Source: Thoreauomyces humboldtii (lineage: Eukaryota > Chytridiomycota > Chytridiomycetes > Spizellomycetales > Powellomycetaceae). From it: a stretch of DNA of 16,052 nt. Shown here in pieces: positions 7,785-16,052 of this stretch. Location of the stretch: contig JADGJA010000523.1 of NCBI GenBank assembly GCA_027596035.1, positions 1-16,052 of the forward strand. Direction: 5' to 3'. Position 1 is the first letter of the stretch; the number at the start of each line of letters is the position of its first letter. A model generated the notes under the pieces. The model was not told the origin of the DNA and made no database searches. It saw only the letters and a list, made by a program, of their open reading frames with translations. The position numbers and the translations under genes were made by a program.

Positions 7785-10446
7785 ATGTCACGTCCCAATG
7801 GGAGCGACTATCCCTCCATAGGTTCGGCGCTCTTGCTTGGTCCAGGCTGACCTCTTGTCTCATACACTAGTCCACAAACCGTCACAAAACAGGTCAAGCC
7901 AACGGCGACAACAGCCTATTCGAGACCACAATTATTCGCACCAGATCCCTCACGCCACCACCTCCAGCGTCTCTGGCCGCGCGAACTCTCCTCACCCGTC
8001 GAAGACCTCACGACTCGAACACTCACAGTTCGGCACAAGGTCTCACCCGCTCCGTCAGCGCGGCCGGGCTGTTCACCTATGCTTCCCTCTCCAAACTCCC
8101 TTCACCCAGCAGACAGACAGAGAGCACAGCGTCCCCACGTCTGCCTCTCATCGAGAAACGTGATGCCTCTCCGGCCCCCAGCATCTCTCACCGGGACGAG
8201 AGTGCAGAGGTCGAGGACATGAAGGTGAAGATGGAGAAACTGAAGGAGTCATTTGCCATGAGGGACCTCTGTCCCACGAGGAGGTACAGCGGTCGCAATG
8301 AGGTGCCGCCGCTGCCGTACCTGGATCAGGCGGCGGCGCCTGCTGCCGAACCACGGATGGCGCTGGCGAGGATCGAGACGCAGCAGCAGCAGCAGCACGG
8401 ACAGATGGCTGACCCAGATAAGGGTGTTCCGCAGGCCTGCTTGTTTGTTGCAAGGTGAAGATGCCCAACCTTCCTGCCAGAGTTCATGAAAACTTTGTGG
8501 GGATTTCTCAACATAGACATTTGACAGCCTGTCTTCTTCGCGATCTGACACCGATCTGCAACGTGGCGTGACCGAACACTTTCAACAATGGGGTCGTCTA
8601 CTCCACGTCAAGGTTCTCAAGGACTGGCTCTCTCGTCCGTATGCTTTTGTTCAATTCAAGGTACGTCGGATGAGGGATGAATGCCTGCGCTGCAGACAGC
8701 AACTTGATTCGTTTGCCGCCCGATTGCGTACACCTAATCAGGAGGTTCGAGATGCACGACGAGCACTAGTAGAAGCTCACAACACCGTGATCCACAACCG
8801 CTACATCCGAGTCGAGCAGGCTCGCGTCAACAGAACCTTGTTCATCGCCAAATTCACCAAGACGATAGGGGAGGTCGGAAGGGAGTTCTCGGATGCGAAA
8901 AAGGTAAGTCAGCGTTGCTCCCGGCGGAGAACAACGCACTCAGCGTGAGATAAAAGCTATTGATAGAAGCGCTGGAGCGTTACGGACCGGTCGAAGATCT
9001 CACCATACTGGTATGTACAGACGCTTTAACTGCGGACACCCAGGAAACCGAAGTTGACAGCTCTCTCTTGCAAAGCAAAACTACCAAACGGGCAGGTCGA
9101 AGGGGTGCGGATTCATCAAGTACTGCTACCGGGAGGACGCCATAAAGGCCTACCTAGTAAGCGGGGTAGCTGCGGACCCAACATTCTCATCTACTTCTTA
9201 CATGTTTCGCTGTCCGATAGGGAATTCGAACCCACCTGAAATGGGTCGCTGAATGGTCAGTGGAAAACTTGTTCAAGCAAGCTTGTGGCTAGCGATGTAC
9301 CGATACGCTTCACTGGGATAGGGCGGCAAACCTGGACCGCGGCGAAGTGGATGTTGACCATACAAGCGTTTTTGTTGGACAGCTGAACCAAACGCTCGTT
9401 ACGAAGGAGATGCTGGAGGATCGATTTGGCCGATACGGGGAGATCCTATCCTTGCACCTCGTAAATCGATTTCCAACCGGACCAAGTAAGCTTCTGCTTC
9501 GACAAAAGTCCAGGTTACCCAATGCTTGATGCTAGCTATTCGATCTCTGATTCAAAAGATACCCGTCCCGCATTCGCGTTCATCAAGTTCCGGGATGAGG
9601 AGACGACACGAAACGTTGTCCAAAATGAGGTGACGCCGGTCCTCCTTACTAGGCGACTGCTTCTTTCACTCGAACTGAACCTGTTGAAGAACTCTCGGAC
9701 TTGGCTGGACAGGAACATCCGAGTCCAACTTCGCGAAACCGCCAACCATCGCAACGCGGCCCGTGGCCAGCTCTCACCGGACCACCATCTCAACCTCAAC
9801 GCTAGCCGATATCTTCAGGGTGTGGGTAGCGGGCCGCGTCCTGGTCGACGGACGTCTTTCGGGGGATACAGTGATCGAGGAGGTGGAGGACAGTACCAAT
9901 TGGCGATGGGATCCGGTACGCCGTACATTGGGCAAGGCATGCGGCAATACCTTCCTCTACCATACGATTCCGGTGCAAAGGGTCTAATGATGGTAACTGC
10001 GGATTGTGTTCGGCATGGGAAGCGATTGACATCATGTGCGCTAACCGAGCTTGTCACGGGGGTATTCGACTCTGTTTAGCCGCCAGCACCCATGAGCGCT
10101 CCGAGTGCGTAACGAATGTTATCCGTCGTCCCGCCGGAGTTCGCCATTCTAATCGTCTCTCTGCTTCCTTCCAGGCCATCGACGCCAGCCATCCGATCCC
10201 CTGTACTACGAGTACTATGATCCGTACATGATGTACCCGTACCACCCTCAGCACCCCGTGGCAGCATACACCGACTACGCACGGTCTCCCAACGACAGCA
10301 TCTTCGGACAGGTGTCGTTCGAACCGTGGTCAGCTGGAGCCGCGGCAGGGGCGGAGAGCGGGGTGGGCTTAGCACCGGTGATCAAAGATGACGGATCGGC
10401 GTATGCGGTGCCGCAAACTGGGCGACGAAGCGGTGACCGAGGGTGA
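7785..10446 (+). CDS. Fungal RNA-binding protein with three RRM domains, 11 exons
   Basis: My exons are 7785-7821, 7893-8454, 8528-8660, 8742-8903, 8957-9010, 9076-9156, 9221-9255, 9322-9485, 9559-9629, 9690-9992 and 10189-10446. The first nine introns are 53-81 nt and every phase agrees; the last (196 nt) is uncertain. The product is about 619 residues. Residues 1-190 are Ser/Pro/Arg-rich with a short Gln run. RRM1 (about 194-275) has CLFVASL and the RNP1 RPYAFVQF; RRM2 (about 275-350) has TLFIAKF and SKGCGFIKY; RRM3 (about 370-455) has SVFVGQL and PAFAFIKF. The tail is rich in Gly, Tyr and Pro. The blocks VTEHFQQWG, VKVLKDWLSRP and RVEQARVNRTLF recall a conserved fungal family of multi-RRM proteins that I cannot name with certainty (S. 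pombe Cip1/Cip2-like is possible). Binding and regulating mRNA is the likely role. Exons of 35, 37 and 54 nt are notably small. Confidence 0.85.
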
Positions 10447-10816
10447 CCGGGATGGCTTTGAGGAACGGGAAAGGTTCCTGATGAATGGATGGAGGCCTAG
10501 GATCGATGACATCGGTAGGGGTACGGAGAAGGAGGAAGCTCTAGAGATGACGGGAGGGCCAGAGGTGGGCGGTCTGCTTTTGTCCCAGCAAACACGAGCT
10601 TCGTTCGAAAAACGAGTCCTTATCCAAGCTCCTATCCTCAAGCAGCAACCGCGAGGTATAGGTCTAGAGCTGGACCGCGACGAGTTCGGTCTTCTCTGCC
10701 CTTGGTATGCTTCCGCCAGAACCTCTGTCCCACTCAAGCATGGTTCATCCGCCCATTTAATTCCTGGGTTTCAATGGCGAAAACCGCTAACCAAGCGGAA
10801 AACGTGGACCAGATAT
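10447..10816. other. Space between convergent genes, possible extra 3' exons of the RRM gene
   Basis: The RRM gene and VPS72 end towards each other here, 370 bases apart. A plus-strand frame at 10388-10822 stays open for 144 codons in another frame than the proposed last exon, and crosses into the VPS72 stop region. A good-looking intron (GTAGGG donor near 10515, TTTTGTCCCAG acceptor near 10589) lies inside it. I found no join that links this to the upstream exon in frame without another intron, so it is left as non-coding for now. Confidence 0.4.
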
Positions 10817-12112
10817 TCATAGTATCGTCGGCCCAGGAACTCCCATTGGGACTATCACTTGCACTTCCATCGCAACCTCTCCGGGTGTCATGGCAGCCGT
10901 TCCAGCGATTTCCGTAACGTCGTCCACTGCCATCGGTGACGCATCGCTTCCAGTGACTGCCAAGGCTTTTGTCTTAGGAACTTTCTTGACTTTCGGCACT
11001 TTTTCCTCCTCGGCCACCTTGACACCAAGGGTGCTCTGCAGCCATTGACCGGGAACACCTAGTGGCGGTATAACGTCCTTTGGGTGGATGTAGGCCTGGC
11101 AGACTGGACTCCAGGCGTAGTCGCCTCGGATCAACCGTCTGATGACTCCGTGGGCAGCTGCCGTGGCGTAGGGTATAAGCGTGGACGGATCACGATACTT
11201 TGCTGGAAGACCGGTGATTGGACATCGTGATGGCTGGAGCGCGATAGGTGCTGGTGTTGATAATGTTGCAAAAGGATCGGATGAGAAATTCACGAAGGCG
11301 AGCGTGGTGCGAGACGTGTACGACGTAGACAGAGATGTATCGTCTTCCGGGTTCGGATGGTCTCGATCCGAGCCATCATGTGGTGGAGGATTCACGGGCA
11401 CGCGAAACGATCTTGTCGTAATCATCGGACCCTCGACTTTCTTGATCTGCTTAACCGACTTTCGACGTCCTTCTTCCTCCGCCTGAACTATCGTGTTCAA
11501 GCTAGCAAGGTTGATCTTCTCCGTCTCGACGGCTTCTGCGAGCTTCTCGGCCTGCGTAAGCTCCACCTCGACCACCTTTGCTTTTTGTGGAATCATGGCA
11601 CGTCGCTGGATGTTGGCCACGAGCTTCTGCTGGAGCTGTTTCTTTGCAGCCACCGTTGAGCTCCGATTCGACTGTCGCGCGGCAGGGGCCAAAGGAGAAT
11701 GCATGGTTCGACGCTTGCTCGGGAGCGTCGTCTTCTTCACGATCCGTCCTCCCTGCGTGCCGATCGGGGAGGGTCCCGGGACTGGCGACGATGCACCCGC
11801 ACCAGAACCAGTCAAGATCGTCCGTCTTTGAACGGTCCTTGCCATCGGCCTGACGATCCCGGCCACCGGTTTCCTCCTCGCCGCCTTCTCCTCGGCTCGG
11901 ACTTGGCCTTCCTCGTCCAACGGGTTCTCGTCCTCGTCCGTGCTCCCAAAGTCAGCGTCCGCCTCGTCCTGCTCGTTCTCTTCGACGTAGTCTTCCGCGT
12001 CATCCAGCACGTCCTCGTCGAAGAGCGAGTCGTCCTGGAGCTGGGACTGGAGAAGCGCCTGGTAACGATTGCCGGCATTCTCGCGTCGTACGCGATCTAC
12101 GCTGAAGGACAT
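10817..12112 (-). CDS. VPS72: Vps72/YL1 family protein, H2A.Z-binding subunit of SWR1-type complexes
   Basis: An intronless gene of 431 residues. Vps72 (YL1, Swc2) binds the histone variant H2A.Z and helps the SWR1 remodeller place it in nucleosomes. Near the N-terminus, RRENAGNRYQALL (about 9-21) matches the conserved RKTAGNRLSGLL-type start of YL1, followed by a strongly acidic stretch to about residue 75, the region that contacts the basic histone. A basic and coiled-coil-like middle follows (about 150-235). The YL1_C domain starts at about 297 with CPITGLPAKYRDPSTLIPYA and runs to about 345, including YAWSPVCQAYIHP. The tail is rich in Lys, Val and Pro. The frame is open for 16 more codons upstream, but the ATG at 12112 gives the usual short lead to the AGNR motif. 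Confidence 0.92.
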   Translation of the reverse strand: MSFSVDRVRRENAGNRYQALLQSQLQDDSLFDEDVLDDAEDYVEENEQDEADADFGSTDEDENPLDEEGQVRAEEKAARRKPVAGIVRPMARTVQRRTILTGSGAGASSPVPGPSPIGTQGGRIVKKTTLPSKRRTMHSPLAPAARQSNRSSTVAAKKQLQQKLVANIQRRAMIPQKAKVVEVELTQAEKLAEAVETEKINLASLNTIVQAEEEGRRKSVKQIKKVEGPMITTRSFRVPVNPPPHDGSDRDHPNPEDDTSLSTSYTSRTTLAFVNFSSDPFATLSTPAPIALQPSRCPITGLPAKYRDPSTLIPYATAAAHGVIRRLIRGDYAWSPVCQAYIHPKDVIPPLGVPGQWLQSTLGVKVAEEEKVPKVKKVPKTKALAVTGSDASPMAVDDVTEIAGTAAMTPGEVAMEVQVIVPMGVPGPTIL

Positions 12113-12140
12113 TGCACACTGTAGTTTCGTGACTTGAGAG

Positions 12141-12167
12141 CCAATGTCCAGAAGAACCAATGTCCAG
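12141..12167. promoter_or_regulatory. Paired CCAATGTCCAG direct repeat upstream of VPS72
   Basis: The 11-mer CCAATGTCCAG occurs at 12141-12151 and again at 12157-12167, spaced by 16 bases, 29-55 bases before the VPS72 start. Each copy contains a CCAAT box on the plus strand (ATTGG in the gene's direction), the core bound by HAP/NF-Y complexes. The closeness to the ATG is unusual for that role, so it may be a leader or simple duplication. Confidence 0.35.
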
Positions 12168-12342
12168 CGCGCTCAATCGGGCGGATAGGGCGATAGAGCG
12201 TTGGGTGGTCGTTAGCAGCTCGGTGCAAGAATTACAAGATCGGACGAGGACATCCATGCAAAGGCCCGTCTGGAAAAAATCCACGTCGCGTTTCTGACCT
12301 TTGAAACTTCGGCTCTATCAGACAGTCATCGGATATAGTCAT

Positions 12343-12391
12343 CCCATGCAGAAGTCCCATGCAGAAGTCCCATGCAAAAGTCCCATACAGT
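12343..12391. repeat. 13-bp tandem repeat, about 3.5 copies
   Basis: CCCATGCAGAAGT is repeated three times head to tail (the third copy has one base change, GCAAAAGT) and is followed by a decayed part copy, CCCATACAG. It lies in the intergenic region about 230 bases upstream of the VPS72 start. It is a minisatellite-like tract with no evident function. Confidence 0.85.
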
Positions 12392-13083
12392 ACATGGACG
12401 AAGCCCACGCTGATTGGTTGTCAGCAGTCGTCGCTCTCTTGTCTGTCCGAAGGCTTGAGTTCCACCACCCAAAAAGAGGCTGTTTGGAAAATCTCAAATC
12501 CCGCACGCAACTCCCAGACCCATGTGGGACAATACGTTCCAGACTGGCAAACACCTCGAAAGTGGACCGGGGCGTCGTGATGCCACAACCTGCTTGTTCA
12601 GCCGTGCAAGTGCAGCGAGGAGCAAGCGACATGGGATTTCGACAGACGGTACTCGAGCCGTGCCTAGACCTAGGACGACGTTACGGTCGCAACTGGGAAC
12701 TTTGGTCCGTGCCGCCAACTGATCTCGTCGTTGGCCTCATGCCGGCCCTAGAAGGAGCTGCTTCGAAGAATTGAACCGATTGGAACGCATAGGTTCCGGG
12801 GGGCAGTCACGATGTGAGGTCCCTGGTACAACTATCTTCGCTATCACGGCTCCTCGACGGTGCTTATTATCGATATTTGAGGATTGTGTGGCTCTATTGT
12901 TGAGGTCTTTGTAAATTATTGATTGGGAAAATCCCAGAAAACCTTGCTCGCTTGAGCAACTGCGGATCTCTACCTCAACCTCTCCGGGGCGACGGAATTG
13001 AACACCCCCAGAACATCTTCCGGAGAAGCTACAAAGTCCTGGGCAAGACTCCAACGTCCTCGCTGCCCTTTCCCCCCCGTCCC

Positions 13084-14877
13084 TCACCACCCAAACACCC
13101 AATCCGACAACGTGGCCAGGAATCCGGCAGGTCTGACCACCACATCGTCCTCATCGTCACTGTACTGGTCCTTTCCTCTTCGTCCGGCCTTGGATCCGCC
13201 CGACGCGTTCGAGGTGGCTGTGCGTCGGGAAGGAGGGAGAGCGGAGGCGTCGTCGCTCTCTCTGGGTCGCTTGTGGGACGCCGAGAGCGGGGCGGGTTTG
13301 TTGTTGGATCTTTTCGAACCCTTGTCCTTGGTGGCGGAGGAAGAGGTCGCCGTCTTTTTGTCGGAGACGGGGGCATGCTTCCACGCGTCGGCCGAGGGAG
13401 GCGAGTCGAGGGTGTTGTTGGTGGGAGGAGCCGAATCGTCTTCATCGTTGTCCGTTTGACGCTGCTCGTTGTCGTCGTCTCCGGACGAAACAATGAGACG
13501 GGCTTTGGGAGCGGGATGTTGAGGGAGGCTTGGAGGTACATCCATGGGTGCGAAATGGCTGGCCCGTTTTGAGGAAGAGGAAGAGTTCGCGGCGCCGGGG
13601 ATAGGGATCGGAACGGACAGAGCCGTGCCGGCTACCCTTTGCTGCCCTCGGGACGGTTCTCGACCCCTTTGAGCTGCCGACTGTTGCTGCTGCTGGACGT
13701 CGGCTAGGGCGTTTAGAGTATCCCCCATCTTGACCGTGAGTAGACAGTCCCTCCAGAGACGGTTGTTCATCTTCATGGCCGCTTTCACGCCCGCCATCCC
13801 CTCAAACTTCACCGCTGCCCAGTTCTTCCCTTTCCTGCATGCGACGATGCGACCGACGCGCTTCAGCTCGTCCACCAGCACGTCGGGCTCGTCGACTCCC
13901 GAGATGGTCACGGTGGTTGAGGCTGCTAGTGGCGCCGGCGTGGGTGTATCGGGAGCGGACGACGAGAGAGAGGATGCAAACGATCGAGGGGAAGGGAGTA
14001 GCGGTGAAGAAGGAGGGAGGATCAAAAGGTCCTCCGCAGCGTCGAGGGCCATCGGATCACTCATCGCTGAAGGCGACGAAGAGAAACCACCTCCCGCACT
14101 GCGACCTCCAAAGGTTCTTCCACCGGGAGAGCCTCCCTCGAACTCGTCTCCGGGGGAGCCAAAATAATCGTTTTCAGCAAACAAGGAGCGTGTCGGGGGC
14201 AGGTCGTCCTCCGAAGGGTGGTGATGTTGGCGAGGGGAGTATTTGGAGGAAGGACTGGTTCCCAAGTCATCGGAAGACAAGTGCCGACTCCGCGTACCGG
14301 GCGAGGAAGGCGGAGTCCGCGATACTGAACGCCTACGATGAAGCGAACCGCTTGCGCTAGGGGACGACGACCATGATCCTCCGCTCCTGGGTCGCCCGCT
14401 GCTGCCGCTGCTACGCTTCCGTTGCGTGGAAAGCAAAGCGTCTGTAAGAAAGGAGGGAACGTACTCGAGACCTGATTGTTGGTGTCCTTCCGACTGCCCC
14501 GACTGCTGCTGCTGCTGCTGAGCTCCTCCGTCGGAGCCATTCACTGTCCCATCTCCAACCTGCTGCTGCTGATCCTGCTGCCCATTGTGATTCCGCTCGT
14601 CGTTATGGAATCCTCCGCCGGACTGCTGAGAGAATGGATGCGAGTTGCTGTTGGAAGAGTAAGAACGCGTCGAGGCCTCCTGGTAAGGGCTTTGGAGGTG
14701 CGCGATTCCGCGTGTGTTCTGAGGTGGGTTGAGGGGACGACGAGGTGTAAAGGACTCGTACGGGGTATGGAAGGCGGGGGTCTGCTGGCCGTTGGGTTGA
14801 GTCTGCGGAGTGCCGGCTGCGTTTGCTGCTGGACGAGCGAACTGCGATCGGTTGTATAGGGGGGTGGATCCCTGCAT
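13084..14877 (-). CDS. NUP53: Nucleoporin Nup53/Nup35 family (MPPN domain)
   Basis: An intronless gene of 597 residues. Nup53/Nup35 links inner-ring nucleoporins to the pore membrane. Residues 1-320 are low-complexity: Asn, Gln and Ser-rich with Q4-Q6 runs (the CTG repeat at 14503-14520 on the plus strand encodes one), many Ser-Pro sites and a few FG or FGG pairs. The RRM-like MPPN domain spans about 319-384, with TTVTISGVDEPDVLVDELKR, GRIVACRKGKNWAAVKFEG and LLTVKMGD; GKNWAAVKF stands where human NUP35 has its own NWMHIRY block. After a long disordered, basic and Ser-rich linker, the last residues GFLATLSDWVFGW match the C-terminal amphipathic helix ending in MFGW in human NUP35, which binds membrane. 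The frame is open for 92 codons upstream, but ATG 14877 starts the first plausible nucleoporin-like sequence. At 597 residues it is longer than human NUP35 (326) because of the linkers. Confidence 0.9.
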   Translation of the reverse strand: MQGSTPLYNRSQFARPAANAAGTPQTQPNGQQTPAFHTPYESFTPRRPLNPPQNTRGIAHLQSPYQEASTRSYSSNSNSHPFSQQSGGGFHNDERNHNGQQDQQQQVGDGTVNGSDGGAQQQQQQSGQSEGHQQSGLEYVPSFLTDALLSTQRKRSSGSSGRPRSGGSWSSSPSASGSLHRRRSVSRTPPSSPGTRSRHLSSDDLGTSPSSKYSPRQHHHPSEDDLPPTRSLFAENDYFGSPGDEFEGGSPGGRTFGGRSAGGGFSSSPSAMSDPMALDAAEDLLILPPSSPLLPSPRSFASSLSSSAPDTPTPAPLAASTTVTISGVDEPDVLVDELKRVGRIVACRKGKNWAAVKFEGMAGVKAAMKMNNRLWRDCLLTVKMGDTLNALADVQQQQQSAAQRGREPSRGQQRVAGTALSVPIPIPGAANSSSSSKRASHFAPMDVPPSLPQHPAPKARLIVSSGDDDNEQRQTDNDEDDSAPPTNNTLDSPPSADAWKHAPVSDKKTATSSSATKDKGSKRSNNKPAPLSASHKRPRESDDASALPPSRRTATSNASGGSKAGRRGKDQYSDDEDDVVVRPAGFLATLSDWVFGW

Positions 14878-16005
14878 GGCCGAGTGCAGTGAAGGTGGAA
14901 GAGAGGGGCAAAGAACCGCGTTGGGCTGTTGAGAGTTGGAAAGGGATGGTTGCCAGAGCGTTGACGATCCGCCTGAATGGACCCGGCAGTCGAGGGTCGA
15001 GTGTACGGCAGCGTAAATATGTAGTACGGTGGTATTACTGTTCCCGGACGTGAAATGGTCCAGGAAAAAGTAAGAGGGAGTCGCAGGCCGTGGGAAGTGG
15101 GACTGAACACGGAGCAGCTCGTTCCTAACCCAGCAGCAAACAGCCAATCCCATCGTCTCCTTCAGTCCATCGTCATCCTTCGAACCCCTTTCGCTCTCTC
15201 TTCCGTTACCTAGGACGCGCTTCAGGGCCCATCCTGCGCTTCAAGAATCCCTCGAGTGGGCCTTTGCGGTGAGTTCGATATGCCTGCCCTTCACGCAGCG
15301 CCATACTCTTTTGGCGAGCAGAGGCAGCGGGGCTAGCATTTGAATCGGGTTATCATCGAAGGTCGTCTGGCTAGAGAAGCAGTCGGTCCTCCCTGTTCAC
15401 CACATCAGGAAGGACGGAGGTGTTCCGGCCGCCCTGCTCGAAATCCTCAACGGCGCCCTGCCACGCTCTCGTAGCGAACGAGGACGTGCAAGACGTCTGA
15501 CGACTTGCTTGGTGCACACTTTGTTTTGGTCTGTTGCCGGGCGATCTTGACGACTCCCGCTTCGGATTCTTCGATCGACCAAAGGCCGACCGGAAGGCTC
15601 GCATCCTCGCGTCTGGGTGCATGACATCCGGAACCATCTCGACAACTCTGAATTTTCTCGATAGGGGGTCCATTTTGTTGCCGAAATGGACGTGCTAATC
15701 GCTCGGACACTACACTATACGTGAACTCTCGCGATCCAGACGCACATCCTAAAGCATGACCGACAGCTTACTTCCGTGGGGGTGAAGGAGGCACAAGCGG
15801 ATCTATACAAGTGCTTGCAGTATTACAGTTTGTGACACATGTGTACGAGGGAAACCCTGAGGGAGATTTTTGAGCGTTTTCGCCATGCCGCTGCTTGCTG
15901 CTGGTGATCGGGCACGACACCCAAATTTCTTCCTTTTTCTCTCCCTCCCTCCGCGCCTTGTTTCGGAGACAATTTCTGTGGTGTGGTGGGTCTCTCGTTT
16001 GCAGG
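14878..16005. other. Region with no supported gene, includes NUP53 promoter
   Basis: The part next to 14877 should carry the NUP53 leader and promoter. Further on there is a plus-strand open stretch (about 15343-15549) and another in a shifted frame (to about 15698), plus minus-strand frames of 82-100 codons over the same bases. Some plus-strand segments have a protein-like feel, but I could not join them into a gene or name a family. From about 15700 to 16005 I see nothing definite apart from a pyrimidine-rich patch at 15925-15960. Confidence 0.4.
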
Positions 16006-16052
16006 CCCCCCCCCCCCCCCCCCCCCCGGGGCCAAAAAGGCCCCCCCCAGGG
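16006..16052. repeat. 22-base C run and GC hairpin at the 3' end, likely contig-end artefact
   Basis: Twenty-two consecutive C residues (16006-16027) are followed by GGGGCC-AAAAA-GGCCCC, a perfect 6-bp hairpin (16028-16044), then more C and AGGG. Nothing else in the window looks like this. Long C or G runs at a sequence end are typical of poly-G read tails from two-colour sequencing or of assembly failure, so the bases here should not be trusted. Confidence 0.75.

Larger units (their letters stand above)
12113..13083. other. Intergenic region, VPS72 promoter side and NUP53 3' side
   Basis: About 970 bases between two minus-strand genes. The part nearest 12112 should hold the VPS72 promoter; the part nearest 13083 the NUP53 3' end. 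Frames of up to 157 codons exist, but none has a recognisable domain. Two small direct repeats are listed separately. The stretch around 12860-12930 is AT-rich compared with the rest and fits a transcript end region for NUP53. Confidence 0.5.

Noticed and set aside
7837..8163. 108-codon frame as a separate gene
   Set aside because: It is the wrong frame through exon 2 of the RRM gene. With the acceptor at 7892 the other frame runs unbroken to RRM1.
12301..12774. 157-codon plus-strand frame
   Set aside because: Starts beside the 13-bp repeat, has no recognisable domain, and no supporting start context or splice pattern.
12737..13102. 121-codon minus-strand frame overlapping the NUP53 end
   Set aside because: It overlaps the NUP53 stop in another frame and shows no domain; most likely 3' UTR of NUP53.
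13839..14360. 173-codon plus-strand frame opposite NUP53
   Set aside because: It lies entirely antisense to NUP53, which has clear domains on the minus strand.
14503..14520. (CTG)6 repeat as a repeat-expansion element
   Set aside because: It is short and encodes a glutamine run in the disordered part of NUP53, which is common for nucleoporins.

Overview
The window looks like nuclear DNA from a fungus, most likely a basidiomycete. Two genes are interrupted by many short spliceosomal introns (mostly 53-81 nt, GT..AG), the sequence is GC-rich, and CT-rich tracts lie upstream of start codons. A long intronless LEU1 next to intron-rich genes would suit Ustilaginomycotina or a relative, but that placement is a guess. 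The 3' end finishes in a 22-base C run followed by a short GC hairpin, which looks like a contig end or read artefact, so the window may be a whole small contig.

Layout. 1-763 is the 5' flank of LEU1. 764-3097 (+) is LEU1, the single-chain 3-isopropylmalate dehydratase of leucine synthesis. 3098-4505 has no convincing protein gene, but holds a Pumilio-type motif just after LEU1 and a weak candidate for a small RNA on the minus strand. 4506-4814 (-) is a 102-residue protein with an HNH-like Cys/His pattern. 5171-7151 (-) is an eight-exon gene that I reconstruct as RAD9, the checkpoint clamp subunit. 7152-7784 is a divergent intergenic region. 7785-10446 (+) is an eleven-exon gene for a three-RRM RNA-binding protein. 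10817-12112 (-) is VPS72/YL1, the H2A.Z-binding subunit of SWR1-type chromatin remodellers. 13084-14877 (-) is NUP53/NUP35, with its MPPN/RRM-like domain and C-terminal membrane-binding tail. 14878-16052 has no gene I can support.

The genes do not form a pathway or cluster. They are ordinary housekeeping genes (amino-acid synthesis, DNA-damage checkpoint, RNA binding, chromatin, nuclear pore) in typical fungal order, with RAD9 and the RRM gene divergent and the RRM gene and VPS72 convergent. I saw no mobile element, CRISPR array, tRNA or rRNA, and no clear new system. The points most worth a second look are the small HNH-like protein, the ambiguous splicing of the RAD9 C-terminus, the unusually long last intron and possible extra 3' exons of the RRM gene, and the possible Pol III-type unit near 3924-4050.
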